From Nageia nagi (Eukaryota > Pinophyta): a DNA stretch of 64,000 nt. The notes below the pieces were generated by a model, which ran no database searches, was not told the DNA's origin, and worked only from the letters and a program-made list of their open reading frames with translations. Shown piece after piece: positions 12,150 through 23,233 of this stretch; within the stretch, counting starts at the first letter, position 1; the number at the start of each line of letters is the position of its first letter. The stretch is taken from NCBI GenBank assembly GCA_050084985.1, contig JBITNC010000001.1, positions 60,822,001 through 60,886,000 of the forward strand. The letters run 5' to 3'. The translations under genes and the position numbers were made by a program.

Positions 12150-14680
12150 AGTTTTTCCAAACTATGGATTGATTGAGTAATTTTTAAGAATTGGATGTTA
12201 TGGTGAAGATTCAATTATAAAATATGGGAAATTTAGAATTAATACCTTATTTCAAAATATCAGAGAAGGTATGCAACATTCAAACAATAAGTTTCTTTTG
12301 AGAGTTATTTAAATATTTTAAGAAAAAAGGTTTAACAAAAAAAAAATACAAAAATTTAGTCCTAGGCTTACACTATCATCACTTTATTCTCTAGCATTGA
12401 TTCTAGAAAAATACAATGAGAAGCAACCTAGGGATAAAGAAAAATGCAACTTGGATTCTGAAAATTATGTTATGATTATAAGAAATCAAGATGAAATTTT
12501 AGCTTCTAAGTGGGCAAGTTTTTAATGGGAAAACTAAACACACATAGGTCATCCATTGAAGAGACATAAGAAAATAATAAAGAGAAATCAAATCTTAAAG
12601 TCAAAGTCTCATCAACTCCAAATTTAGATGAAAAATCTTATCTCAAGAGGTATTCAAAAATGAATTTGGCACAATGCATGTGTATTCATCCTTGAAAAAT
12701 AGTAAAGGTTTAGATGAATCATGTTTATATCCTAACAATATTTCTTTAATGAATAATGATGGTATTTTAATAGAGCTTGTGGGAATAAAGGGGCTAGAAA
12801 TCCTATATTTGATGAAGACATTGATGTTATGGAGGATGAATTAGAAGTGAAAGGCATCAAAATCATGTTGGAAAGAGATTTTTCCATTAATGATATGATG
12901 AATAAGTATTGGGATATGAACAATGGACTAAAATTATTCATTAAAATGAGGGACTTATAGATCAAGAAAAACTTTTATGGAAAATTATAAAGTTGTGCCT
13001 ACTATGGAAGAAGAAACCTTCAAAGCAAAAATAATTGAGGATAAATTATATTTGCAAGCAAATCATAAAAGGTATGTTAATTCTAATTTTTATCATACTA
13101 GTCCATTAATTTGGCATAGCTCTAGCATCCATGAGGAAAAGAGTATCCAAACTTTGCCTAATTTGGATAACTTTTATTTTGAATTCAAACCAAACATATT
13201 GTAAGAGGTATTCATGATAAATTTGCAATGAATGATGTGGAGGGTGATGTCTCAATATTTGAATGTGATAAATTTCCCTTAAACTATGATGATTCTTGTT
13301 GTGTTATTGATGATCCTTTGTTTGGAAATAATACCAATTCATCCTTACATAATCCACTCCTTGAATTAGAAAGACCACTTGATTTTTTATGATATTGTTG
13401 AGTTAGATGGGTTTGAGCCTAGTGCACCACCATGGAAGGATCAAACCATAATGTTATTTGTTGTTGAGTTTTAGATGGTATTTTTATCCATAATATGATA
13501 CCAATATGAAGGTAATTTTCACACTACATCTTCTTTTGACTTGAGTACCAAAAAGCCTCAAGTAGAATTATTTCACTCAATAAGGAAAGAGACTATTTTG
13601 TACACATCATATTATCTTATTGATATTTAATAAATATCCTTGGTTGTTGAGTTATTTGCATATGAGAATGTTGTCAATCTAATGAGTTGTTCAAGTATGA
13701 AAAAGGAAGTTGTCTTTGGTGTAAGGTTGGTATTTCTTGTGGTAGTTGCATCGATGAGAATGGAAGGAACTATTACACATTTGTTCTTCATGGTAAAAAA
13801 GATCTCTTGCATTATTAACTTGTTGACATTGAGAGGTATGGATCATATTTAGTCTAGTATTGTGAATTTGGAAAGAATACTTTTAGTTTTGAATGAATTT
13901 AAAAATACACTTTCAACCTTTAGAAACTTGGGCATTAAATATTTGGAGCATATGAGTATATTTCATCATCCCTTGATGAATGCATTTAGTTCAGTCATAG
14001 AATAACATTATAAAAAGTTATATAGATTGGCATTTATGGGAGAGATTGCACTTGATGGGGTTTTTTGTTTCCTTCCTTACTTGCTAAAGGTGCAAGGACT
14101 AGTGAAATTTATGTTTGGATTTGAGAATAAGGATAATACACCTATTGTACATTCTATTTTTAGTCCTTATTTTATGGATGCACATGTCACCACCATTATT
14201 GACTTGGCCAAATCTATGCATGGTATAACTAAGGGACTTGTTAAAGGAGCTTGCTCAAATATTTTTCTCATTATTGTTTTGAAAAATCAAACCTAATAAA
14301 CTTATGGTTTAGTTACTTTTTTCCATTCATCACCTTTGGCAATTAAATCTAGTCCTTACATAATACAACCATTCGAGAAAGGGTAGGATACAATTTGTAC
14401 ACTTTTGGATAGATAGGATAAACCTTTTTTGGTTGTTGTTTTGAAAAAATTAGCTTTTTTCCATTTTTAGTTTGAGTTGGGAAACAAAGGAACAAGATGA
14501 TTCTCTCTCATTTTTGAGAACATATGATAGGTTAAAGATACATATAGATAACCTTGATGAAGACTTATTACAACAATATATAGGCTTTGCATCTTTCTCG
14601 AGAAAAATTCCAAGCTTGAGATATTTTAAAGGTAGCCACAACACATTTCACTTAGGACAATATTCAACCCTTGTATAATT
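12150..14680 (+). pseudogene. Internal region of the 10.96-kb LTR element; unrecognised coding remnants
   Basis: Several + strand stretches read as coding but with stops and frame changes. 12790-12958 has an acidic segment with NPIFDEDIDVMEDELEVKG and KYWDMNNGLKLF. 12977-13204 is open for 75 codons. 13205-13390 reads on in a shifted frame with NDVEGDVSIFECDKFPLNYD. 14027-14296 (89 codons) and 14472-14678 (68 codons, YDRLKIHIDNLDEDLLQQY) follow. No gag, protease, RT or integrase motif was seen. This fits a large non-autonomous LTR derivative or a decayed extra ORF of a gypsy element; I cannot choose. No 3' LTR found. Confidence 0.4.
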
Positions 14681-14689
14681 TTTGAGCTT

Positions 14690-15469
14690 AATTCTTTGGC
14701 ATTATGATCATGGAGCACATTTTCCATTGATGAGAACAATGATAAATTTGATCATCCATTTAGCATGTATATTTACATTTTTGAAAACTTAGATGATGAA
14801 TGATTTAGTAGTATGTATGGAAGTTATATTTATACCTTTAATAAAAGATTTAGAGGCTACCATTAACATATAATGGGAACATTAGATGATTATTTATTGA
14901 TAAGTATAAGGCACACAAGAAGGTTGTTGTTATGATTTTTTTTGTGATTATAGATAGATGCATATTGTTACATTTTTTAGGACTGTTATCTATATAGTGA
15001 GAGCTGCATATATTGATATATTGGTGGTTGTTGAGACTATGTGCTTAATTAGTATTTGGAAAATGGTAATTATTTTTGGAACATTTTATTATATTTTGAA
15101 GGCCATGAATTACACATTATAGGGCTGCATTGGATGGGGGATTAGTTTTCATTTATGAAAGGATTGTTAACAAAAGGAGAAGGGAAGAGATGATGTACAC
15201 AATTCATGCAAAGCTAGAGTTTTTTTTTATTATAATTTCCTTCCCACTCTCTTTTTTGGTGATTAATTCATTACCATTTATAGTTTTATCATACTCTTGC
15301 ATAATACAATTATTAGAAATAGTAGAGAACTAAGTATACATACCTTTGGAGATATTGAACAAGCATATATCACTATTGAATATGATAAATTAGAACTGCT
15401 AGGCATCACTTTTGATTTAGCCTATGAGAGATTGAGCCCATTTCCACTCATTTTTTGCACAATTGTGAA
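14690..15469. other. No identifiable gene
   Basis: AT-rich stretch between the internal region of the previous element and a copia LTR. Open stretches at 15130-15333 and 15297-15482 have no recognisable motifs. Confidence 0.4.
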
Positions 15470-15948
15470 AGGATTGAAATAAACACTAACAATCCTAAAC
15501 AACCAAGATCTCTCGAAAGCTCATAAACACACCTAACAAACTCACAAAGAAATCTCACAACATGACACAAGATGTAAGTGGTTCCTCCAACTAGGAGTAC
15601 ATTCACTAACTAGACCTCATTTCATTCATAATATGCTCCTAATATTTTCTCCTAAACACTATCCTTTAGCATGACTTTACTCAAAAAATTAGTTTGTAAT
15701 CACAAAGAGGGAGCCTTCTATTTATAGGCTAAAATCCCTCTCTGATCACCCTTTTATCTAATGTACAAAAGCATGACATGCACATCCTTTTACCCAAGGG
15801 GCATGCTCATGACAAGGGAGTGTAGGACAAGTTACATTATCATATTCACTTAAATACTTAAGGTATCAAATGATATCCTTAAGTATTAGTGAACTTACAT
15901 AGAATATTTAATACAAACCTTTACAATAATGTATTATACATTCCAACA
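15470..15948 (-). repeat. Truncated Ty1/copia LTR (family of 31.5 and 36.8 kb)
   Basis: On the minus strand it begins TGTTGGAATGTATAAT at 15948 and follows the LTRs at 31466 and 36785 almost base for base through AACTTGTCCTACACTCC, GTCATGAGCATGCCCC, AAAAGGATGTGCATGTCATG and GAGGAACCACTTACATCTTG. Similarity stops near 15470, so roughly the last 80 bases of the ~556-bp LTR are missing. A TATA box (TATAAATAG, minus strand) lies at about 15721-15729. With the polypurine tract on its right, this is the 3' LTR of a minus-strand element whose body is otherwise gone. Confidence 0.85.
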
Positions 15949-15957
15949 CTCCCCCTT
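15949..15957 (-). promoter_or_regulatory. Polypurine tract of the minus-strand copia element
   Basis: AAGGGGGAG on the minus strand immediately precedes the LTR start TGTTGG. The preceding CCCAATATTGCATT is shared with the tract of the element at 36776. Confidence 0.8.
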
Positions 15958-16000
15958 AATGCAATATTGGGATAGAGGTGGTGATGTGGGAAAATATCAT

Positions 16001-16213
16001 AGCTTGGTGTTGGAAGAGTCATATAAGAATGGATTCCTTGTGCAAGACTTAAACACAATTGGAAGAAAAGATCAAAACTTGGTGTTGGAATAGTATTATA
16101 AGAATGGATTCCTTGTGCAAGACTTAAGCACAATTAGAAGAAAAGATCAAAACTTGGTGTTGGAATAGTCTTATAACAATGGATTCCTTGTACAAGACTT
16201 ACACACAATTGCA
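16001..16213. repeat. 75-bp tandem repeat, ~2.8 copies
   Basis: CTTGGTGTTGGAA recurs at 16003, 16078 and 16153, an exact 75-bp period. Each unit carries AATGGATTCCTTGTGCAAG and CACAATTGGAAGAAAAGATC. It lies where the 3' internal region of the minus-strand copia element should be. Confidence 0.9.
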
Positions 16214-16254
16214 TTCCAAGAGTTGTTGTGATATTTGTGCATTTATTAAAATTA

Positions 16255-16620
16255 TTGCAAACCATGATACTCTATTTGCTACATGCATATTTTGAAATAA
16301 TTCTTAAGCCTTGTCTAGTCTCCCACATTTTGCATGTATCTTTGTCAACAATGAAAACTCATTTTGTGAATATTTTGCAATCCATGATATTGTGTTTTGC
16401 ATCATGCATATTTTCAAACAATTATTAGGATTTGTGTATTCTTTCATATTTTTCATACATATTTATAAGGATATTCACAACCATGATATTTTATCATTAC
16501 AATCCATGAAACTATGTTTGCATTATGTATATTCTCAAACAATAATTGAGCCTTTTGTTTTCTTTTATATTTTGCATAAATGTTTATGAGGGCATTCACA
16601 ACTAGAACATTCTCAAACTT
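16255..16620. repeat. ~121-bp degenerate tandem repeat, three copies
   Basis: Units start at 16255, 16375 and about 16497 with TTGCAAxCCATGATA-like sequence and contain GCATATTTTCAAACAATTATT-type and CATATTTATAAGG-type segments. It follows directly on the 75-bp array but is unrelated to it. Confidence 0.75.
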
Positions 16621-17083
16621 ATTTGCATGCTATTTTTAAAGTATTTTTCTTCATCTAGATGTCTAAAATGGCCCTTAAAGTCAACCATACATGCATAGTA
16701 TCTCATTATAGATATAATACGATAATAATTATTCATGAATTTGAAGTGTTAATAGACCCGTTTCACTAGACCTTTAGGTACCCATGCAGATTATACACTA
16801 ACAAACTAGTTTGGAAAGAAATATTTGTAGTCTTATTATTATCTGCAAAGAATTAAAAGAAGTGTTTTAATTTGAATATTTTCTCTAGAAAATGATAAAA
16901 CAAAAGCATTTAGTTAATGGATACATTGCAAATATTTTGGAATAATATAACAATATGGTTGTAAGATGAAGTCTTTGGTAATTCTCTTTTATATAGTATT
17001 TGATGATTTGAAGAAATATTTTCAAAATGATTTTATTATATTATTCTCAAAGAATAATGATTTTAAAAAATAAAGTACTGCAT

Positions 17084-17410
17084 AAATGTTTTGAATGTAG
17101 ATGATGTCATTACAAAAAGGATTATCCTAGATTGCAATGCAATTCCATAGCCATAGGAAAAAGATGTTTCAAGATCATAGAGAGAAATCAATTCCTTCAA
17201 TGTCAACATGTTAGAATGGAACAAACATTGGTATTAATTATATGTAGGGATAAAATTCTATGATTCAATGAAATTGAAGCTAGTTTGTTTATTTATTTAT
17301 TTTAAATTAGCACCAAATCAAATGGAGTACAAGCGATAACTCTAGTAGATTTTGAATGCACTCATAATTTTCTTTTCGAGGTATTTATTAAAAAAGCCTC
17401 AAATTACAAC
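17084..17410 (+). pseudogene. Ty3/gypsy zinc knuckle and aspartic protease remnant
   Basis: At 17084-17130 the frame reads KCFECR, a stop, then CHYKKDYP: a gag CCHC knuckle with one residue missing and the last Cys changed to Tyr. At 17339-17400 it reads ITLVDFECTHNFLFEVF, which matches the retroviral-type protease block (A)LVDSGATHNFL, with the catalytic D-S/T-G changed to D-F-E. Spacing and order are those of a plant gypsy gag-pol. Cleavage activity is impossible. The RT/RNase H part of probably the same element lies at 21590-22930. Confidence 0.65.
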
Positions 17411-18396
17411 AAAGGAAGATCTATATGATTATGAGGTGGAATTCAAAGATGGAAAATATACTTACTATTGAAAAACATTTTCTTCTAATGTTCCTTTTTC
17501 AATTCATGTATATAATGACCATTAAGATTTTTAATTTTGATAATTAGTAGGTATGATGTTTTATTAAACTACTAATGGATCTATTAATATAATATTTTGC
17601 TATATTCAAGAGATAATATTATAATGTAAAAATATTCATTCGTAAAATATTGATATTTCAAATGATGGGTGAGATGAGAAGCATAAGCATGTGCAACCTG
17701 TAGGGTGATAGAGATGGGTGCCCTTGGTGAATAAGTGAGGATAATGTGGGCTCACAGTAAAAAAGGAATAAAATAAGGATACTCATAAGAATGAATTGTC
17801 TCCTACAAAGCCAAGTAACATGATTTAGGATGAATTTACAAATCAAAAAGGAAAAAACCTAGGAGGACTCTAGTAGGAAATAACAAAACCTAGTCTTCAT
17901 GCATGATAAAAATAAATCAGAGTGGTAGAGCTATAGATAGAGGTGTGAGCCCTTAGTGACTATAGTTGAAGTCTAATGATATACAATTGATGCCTTTGAG
18001 GTAGAAAGGCACTTGTGAAAACTTGTACAATAACCATTTTATAATGCATTATTCTCCATTCATGCTAGAAATAAAAGATTTAGAAATCAAAATGAAGATT
18101 GAAGAGCTAGAGACTAGAGTGATTATCTACAAAATGAGGGGAAGATGATTGAGCTAGGAATACCTAATGAATTTTGTAGATGAATTTTGGGACTATAATC
18201 TTAATATTTCTCTTCCTTATGATTTTTTATGGTTATATTTGAAGATCCTAAGGAGAGGAATCAAGCTTTGTATCGAAAATAATCCTTTTTTTTAGCAATA
18301 GGGATTGTATGTATATGATAATGGTCTTTAGACTTCAACCCCCTATCTGAACATATCATTGCATTTCCTATTATAATAAATTTATATGCCTTTCAA
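17411..18396 (+). other. Possible LTR before a weak primer site; otherwise nothing
   Basis: No coding similarity. The end (…AATAAATTTATATGCCTTTCA) directly precedes a primer-site-like motif at 18398, so some of this interval could be an LTR. No partner copy found. Confidence 0.2.
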
Positions 18397-18397
18397 T

Positions 18398-18411
18398 TGA
18401 GTACCAGAGCC
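18398..18411 (+). promoter_or_regulatory. Weak primer-binding-site candidate
   Basis: TGAGTACCAGAGCC resembles the tRNA-iMet primer site TGGTATCAGAGCC with a few mismatches and follows a sequence ending in TTCA. Support is limited to this motif. Confidence 0.25.
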
Positions 18412-20089
18412 AAAAATCCATGATAAAAAATTGGGAATACTATAAGTATCTTCCAAGGATCGAATAAACATACCCTGAAAAATGTGAAGACAAAATAGGA
18501 CCTATGAAAGGTAAGATTCCATGTATGGATGAACACATCAAAGCCTTGTCCATAATCAATTTCTCTTACTTTGAGATGGTGAACATGGAACCAAAGCATT
18601 GAATATAAAAAATTCTCTTTGAGATGTTATGGTTATTAGAAAATAGGGAATTTGAGGAGGAACTATCCATAAAGAAAATACCAAAAGTCAATCTCAATGC
18701 ATCTTTAGAAGTGGATTTTCTTTGAATTACTTTGAAATGAAAATAATATGGATGGAGATTATTACAAGATGAATTAGCTAGACAAGAATGCCTCAAAAGT
18801 TTAGTTTTTAGAAAAGAAAAGGATGAATACCCCTTCTTGGGGATTATCTCAACAAAAAATATCAAGTTGTAAGCAAAACAAAAAGCTTTCCCATTGATAT
18901 ATATAACAATGGATACGTAGTGTCGTTATAGAATTAGGAGATAATATCAAGTGAAAAACCTTTATATGAGGATAATCCTATCATGAAAGAAGTAAAAGTT
19001 GAAAAGAAAAACTCAAAAGCATCTCCCTCTAGGTCTTTAGGTAAAGATAATGAAAGAGTCATCTAAATCTATGAAGTTTACCAAAAAATTGAGAGATAAC
19101 TATGAAGCTATAATAGAAGATGTTGAGTAAGAAATTCCTAGATATTATTTAAGAAGCCTAAAATGCAAAAATGTATTTTCATATTTAGCAATATATAAAG
19201 AGAAAAACCCATGAGCTATGATAGTCATAGAAGGATAATCTCCATAGTTTTGAGTATTTGTAATTATTTGTTCTATGAATCATATGATCCATGTATTGAA
19301 TATCTATATATTTTTATTTTTGTAAGTACAGGTTTTGGGGCCCTATTTTTTCAAAACCTATTAATTAAATTTACCCTTACCAAAAATAAAGAGATAATAT
19401 TATGATATTCCAAAAAGAAAAAAGAACTAAATTATTTTCAGTTAAGGATAACTTGAATATTCATTTAGATTAAATATTATAGCTTAAATGGCTAGAAAAC
19501 AAGTAACATCAATATTTTCCTACTTTAATAATAAAGATGAAGGTGGTTTATAAATACAGGAAAAATTGGAGACTCTTTTTCATGATACATTTTAGGTTTT
19601 CTTATATCCCAAAAGGATTACCTTCTTATAGGGATATGGACTATATATTTTAGTTAGAGCTTGAAACATGTTTAACATATAGGGTATCCTAGAGGTTGAA
19701 TATGGAAATGCATAGTAGCAATTTATAGCAAAATCATGATTTTTAATTTGCTATTTTTGGGCCCATTGGCCTAGGCCTTGGTAGCCTAATTTTGTTGTTT
19801 ATTTTTTTTTCTTGGTTGGCTAGCCAAAATTTTATATCTTCGATGCATATTTTATATAAATTAGCCAGGTATACCCCTATCAAATTCATACCTAATCACC
19901 TATATTTTCTAATTTTTTATTTTTAATTTTGCTCAAGCAAATCACCACCCAAAACTAAATCCTTCGAGGAAAAAAATGCAAATTTGAAGGACATTCAACT
20001 GCTCCTTAAGAAGCTTGAATGCTCCCTGAGATTTCCAATGCTCTCTTGAAATTATCTTCTCTCCATTCCAAATTCTTGACTTATCCATT
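18412..20089. other. No recognisable gene
   Basis: AT-rich. Several lysine/glutamate-rich patches on the + strand (18600-19100) look like decayed coding sequence but match no family I can name. Confidence 0.35.
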
Positions 20090-20230
20090 ATAGATGCTTG
20101 AATTCTCCTTGTATACACTTGATGTCTCCCTATATATGCTCAACTTCTCCATGTAGACACTCAATGTCTCCTTATAGATACTGAACTTCTCCACATAGAT
20201 GCTCAACTTCTTTTAGTAGATGCTTCAATG
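20090..20230. repeat. ~21-22-bp minisatellite
   Basis: About six degenerate units of the form (T)AGATGCTCAACTTCTCCAT, as in 20092 (TAGATGCTTGAATTCTCC), 20127, 20147, 20172 and 20197. It ends just before the first long inverted repeat, whose arms contain related AGATGTTGAGCATCTTC sequence. Confidence 0.7.
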
Positions 20231-20233
20231 TTT

Positions 20234-20538
20234 AGCAATTTAGACCAAAATTGATATCTAATTGATGAAATAATTCATCATTGGATAAAATGTTATCAAG
20301 TACATGTGAAACGAGTGGTCACACAACCCCCTTTGGATCAAAATTGAGCTTTAGAAGATGCATGGACTGCATTGTCAAAGTAGATGCATGTATTTAGAGC
20401 AAGATGTTGAGCATCTTCTAGAACTCAATTTTGATCCAAATGGGGTTATTTGACCAATTGTTTCATATGTACTCAGTGTGATATATCCAATGGTGAAATT
20501 ATTTCATCATTTAGATATCATATTTGGTCTAAATTGCT
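20234..20538. repeat. Long inverted repeat, unit 1 of 3
   Basis: Ends are a perfect 16-bp inverted pair: AGCAATTTAGACCAAA (20234-20249) and TTTGGTCTAAATTGCT (20523-20538). Complementarity continues inward through GGATCAAAATTGAGCT / AACTCAATTTTGATCC to a centre near 20380. The left arm lacks part of the inner segment present in the right arm. No open frame of note. Confidence 0.9.
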
Positions 20539-20592
20539 AAAATTAAGTTTGAGCAACTTGTAACTTCAAGTATGTATTAAATTTATTTTTAT

Positions 20593-20916
20593 TAATTTAG
20601 ACCAAATATGATCTCTAAATGATGAAATCACTTCACCATTGGATAGATATTGTCAAGTACATAAGAAATGAGTTGTAACATGACTCCCTTTGGATCAAAA
20701 TTGAGCTCTAGAAGATGTTCAACATCTTGCCTATGAAGCATGCATTTGCTTTGACAATGCAGATGCGTGTGTTCATAAGCAAGATGTCGAACATCTCTTA
20801 GATCTTGATTTTGATCCAAAGAGGGTCATGTTACCACTCATTTCTTATGTACTTGATGTGATCTATGCAATGGTGAAGTTATTTCATTATTTATATATCA
20901 TATTTGGTCTAAATTA
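20593..20916. repeat. Long inverted repeat, unit 2 of 3
   Basis: Outer ends TAATTTAGACCAAATATGAT (20593-20612) and its exact complement at 20897-20916. Arms of ~150 bp meet near 20754. It is a diverged tandem copy of unit 1, separated by a ~55-bp spacer that starts CTAAAATTAAGTTTGAGCAA after both units 1 and 2. Confidence 0.9.
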
Positions 20917-20972
20917 CTAAAATTAAGTTTGAACAACTTGTAACTTCAAGAATGTACCAAATCTATTTTTAT

Positions 20973-21291
20973 TAATTTAGACCAAATATGATTTATATAT
21001 GATGAAATAACTTCACCATTGGATAGATCTCATCAACTACATGTGAAATGACTAGTCACATGACCCCCTTTGGATCAAAATTGAGCTCTAGAACACAATC
21101 AACATGTTGCCTTTAAAGACACACATCTACATTATCAAAGTAGATGTGTGTCTTTAGAGGCAAGATGTTGAGCATATTCTAGAGCTCAATTTTGATCTAA
21201 AGGGGGTCACATGATAACTTGTACTACTTGATGAGATCTATCTAATGGTGAATTTATTTCATCATTTAGAGATCATATTTGGTCTAAATTA
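20973..21291. repeat. Long inverted repeat, unit 3 of 3 (near-perfect inner stem)
   Basis: Outer arms begin TAATTTAGACCAAATATGAT (20973) and close at 21291. The innermost stem is perfect over 17 bp (TAAAGACACACATCTAC at 21114-21130; its complement at 21140-21156) with a 9-base loop. The whole unit folds back over ~155 bp per arm with scattered mismatches. Confidence 0.9.
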
Positions 21292-21589
21292 CTAAAATTA
21301 TGTTTGAGCAACCTATAACTTTAATAAGAAGTCATGCATCTTCAATAACAAGTTGAGTGTCTTTAGTCACAAGTCAAGCATGTTCATCTTCTCCTCTTAC
21401 AAATATGTTTTTTAAAAATATCACCATTTTTTACATCATAGTTCTTAAAAATTTAAAATATCACCATTACTTCTACAGCGGTTTGGGATTAAATTGCCAA
21501 GATTAAGAAATCAATTTGCTACTATTTTATTTATTTCAGTTTGCCAAAATCTCTTATGCATAACCCTAAGGTTGAGTAAGAGAGATGTT

Positions 21590-22009
21590 GAAGGGTTTTA
21601 CAAATCCCTCAAAATCTCCTTTTGGAGCATTTGATTTGTTAGTGAAATACACACATAGAATAACATGTATGCATGTTAATTACAAATCCTTCAATAAGGT
21701 AATACAAAAATATATGTTTATACTCCCTTGCATCGATGATCTATTTGATATCTAAAATGGGATCACTATCTTCTCAAAGATAGATCTAAGAAGTGGGTAT
21801 CACCAAGTCTACTAAAAAGGAAGAGGCATATCATTAAAAATGCTTTTCCAACTAGTCAAGTATACTATGAAATTTTGGTAATTCCTTTTTATCTTATGAA
21901 TGCTTATGTTATTTTTCTTAGAGTGGTGAATGTTATTTTCATACCTTGTCTTGGTAAGCTTGTAATTGTTATTCTAGATGATATCTTGATCTTTAATCAT
22001 GAGGGGTCA
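21590..22009 (+). pseudogene. Ty3/gypsy reverse transcriptase, N-terminal half
   Basis: In one frame with a few stops: NPSKSPFGAFDLLVKY, MHVNYKSFNK, ILPCIDDLFDI, FSKIDLRSGYHQVY, then after one stop KNAFPTSQVYYEILVIPFYL and finally VILDDILIF at about 21968-21994. These are the RT fingers and palm blocks in correct order, including the catalytic Asp pair LDD (21974-21982). The enzyme copies element RNA to DNA. The reading is broken at 22010 by a 0.3-kb insertion and resumes near 22350. Confidence 0.9.
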
Positions 22010-22345
22010 CTTAGTATAAAGAATTCAAAACATGTATGAAAATGGGATTCTTAAAAAATCCCCTATTTTTTAAATTTACCACCTCCCCCTTAAATTTATT
22101 AAACCCCCTATTTCTAAAACATACCACCTCCCCCCTAAGCTACCAACCTCAACTAACCAACCCCCTCTTTTTAAAAAATACCCCTACCCCTATCCTTTTT
22201 TTTAAATATCCCTATGTCCTTCCCTTATAAAATACTTATCAATATGTTGATAGTTGAACTAGATATTAAAAATACCCCCTATATTTTTACATGTGGTGTT
22301 TACCATTTTCTAACATTGACCCCCTCATGTCTTTGACAAGATAAA
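22010..22345 (+). mobile_element. ~0.3-kb insertion R3, copy 1, splitting the RT
   Basis: Starts about ACTTAGTATAAAGAATTCAAAA and ends about ATTGACCCCCTCATG. C-rich on the + strand with repeated CCCCCT runs. It sits between LDDILIF and the next conserved RT block, which are normally about 20-25 residues apart. A relative in inverted orientation occurs at 23075-23212 plus 25188-25320. Class unknown: no clear terminal inverted repeats were seen. Confidence 0.65.
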
Positions 22346-22349
22346 ATAT

Positions 22350-22930
22350 GAGCTTATGCAATTTTTAGAGATGATTTTAAATTTATTGGGAGAAGATAAA
22401 TTTTGTATCATGCTATCAAAATATGATGTAGTTTCTTTAAAAAACAACATTATATAGTTGGGACATGTGTTTAAAAATGATGTTGCATTTGATCCTTGAA
22501 AAGTTTTGGAAAGGATACAACCTATGTCCATGATATAATAATATTCTTGGTTTTGTCTAATTTTCATAGAAAATATATATCACATTTTCTCAAATAGCTA
22601 CATTGCTTAGTGAATTATTAAAAGATACAAAACATTTTAGCAATTTCAATGTCAATAAGGTAACTTTGGTAAATCGAAGTAAAAATTGATAAAAGCTCTA
22701 GTTTTAACTTTTTTAAACACATCAAAGTACTTAACGATTTATACTAATACTAGTGGCATAGCTATTAGTGTTGTGTTAATTTAAGATGGAATTTTTTTTT
22801 AATATGATAGTTGTAAGATGAATGAAGCAAAGAAAAGCTATAAAGTTTTTGATCAACAACTATTAGCCATAATTATGCATTCAAAATATGGAAGTATTTC
22901 TTGAGGCATATTAATTCTAAGGTAGTAAGA
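22350..22930 (+). pseudogene. Ty3/gypsy RT thumb and RNase H, continuation
   Basis: Resumes with EDKFCIMLSKYDV, then (after stops) LGHVFKNDVAFDP and the connection segment. RNase H follows at about 22735-22900: YTNTSGIAISVVLI (catalytic TDAS changed to TNTS), YDSCKMNEAKKSYKVFDQQLLAI. This is the order of plant gypsy pol. Multiple stops. No integrase was found downstream; the next recognisable feature is repeat R3 copy 2. Confidence 0.85.
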
Positions 22931-23074
22931 ATATAAACTTCTACTCTTATTTTTACCTAAGGGATAACTCAACTTATAGTAATAAAAACTAGCAATAATT
23001 TTTGATAAATTTATACCATCAATGGTTTACGAAGTATTGAACAAAAATGTTATTTTTAGAATATACATAGTTAA

Positions 23075-23212
23075 TGAAGTACATGGGGGGTTCAATATTA
23101 GGAAATGGTAAATACCATGTGAGTGCATATGAGGGGGCATTTTTAATTTCAAGTCAAACTATTGATATATTGGTAAGTATTTTATAAAGGGAGGGAGATA
23201 GAAGTGTTTAAA
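23075..23212 (-). mobile_element. R3 copy 2, left part (inverted, split)
   Basis: Reverse complement matches 22215-22345: TTATAAAATACTTA(C/T)CAATAT, ATTAAAAATRCCCCCT, TGGTATTTACCATTT and ATTGAACCCCCCATGT. The other part is at 25188-25320, and the intervening 2 kb is a later insertion. Confidence 0.75.
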
Positions 23213-23233
23213 ATTTATGCAAAATATTCTCTC

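Noticed and set aside
15921-16133. Minus-strand peptide with internal repeats (CLSLAQGIHSY twice)
   Set aside because: The repetition comes from the 75-bp DNA repeat and part of it is LTR; not a protein.
16311-16589. 92-codon open stretch
   Set aside because: Lies within the ~121-bp tandem repeat; low complexity and no domain.
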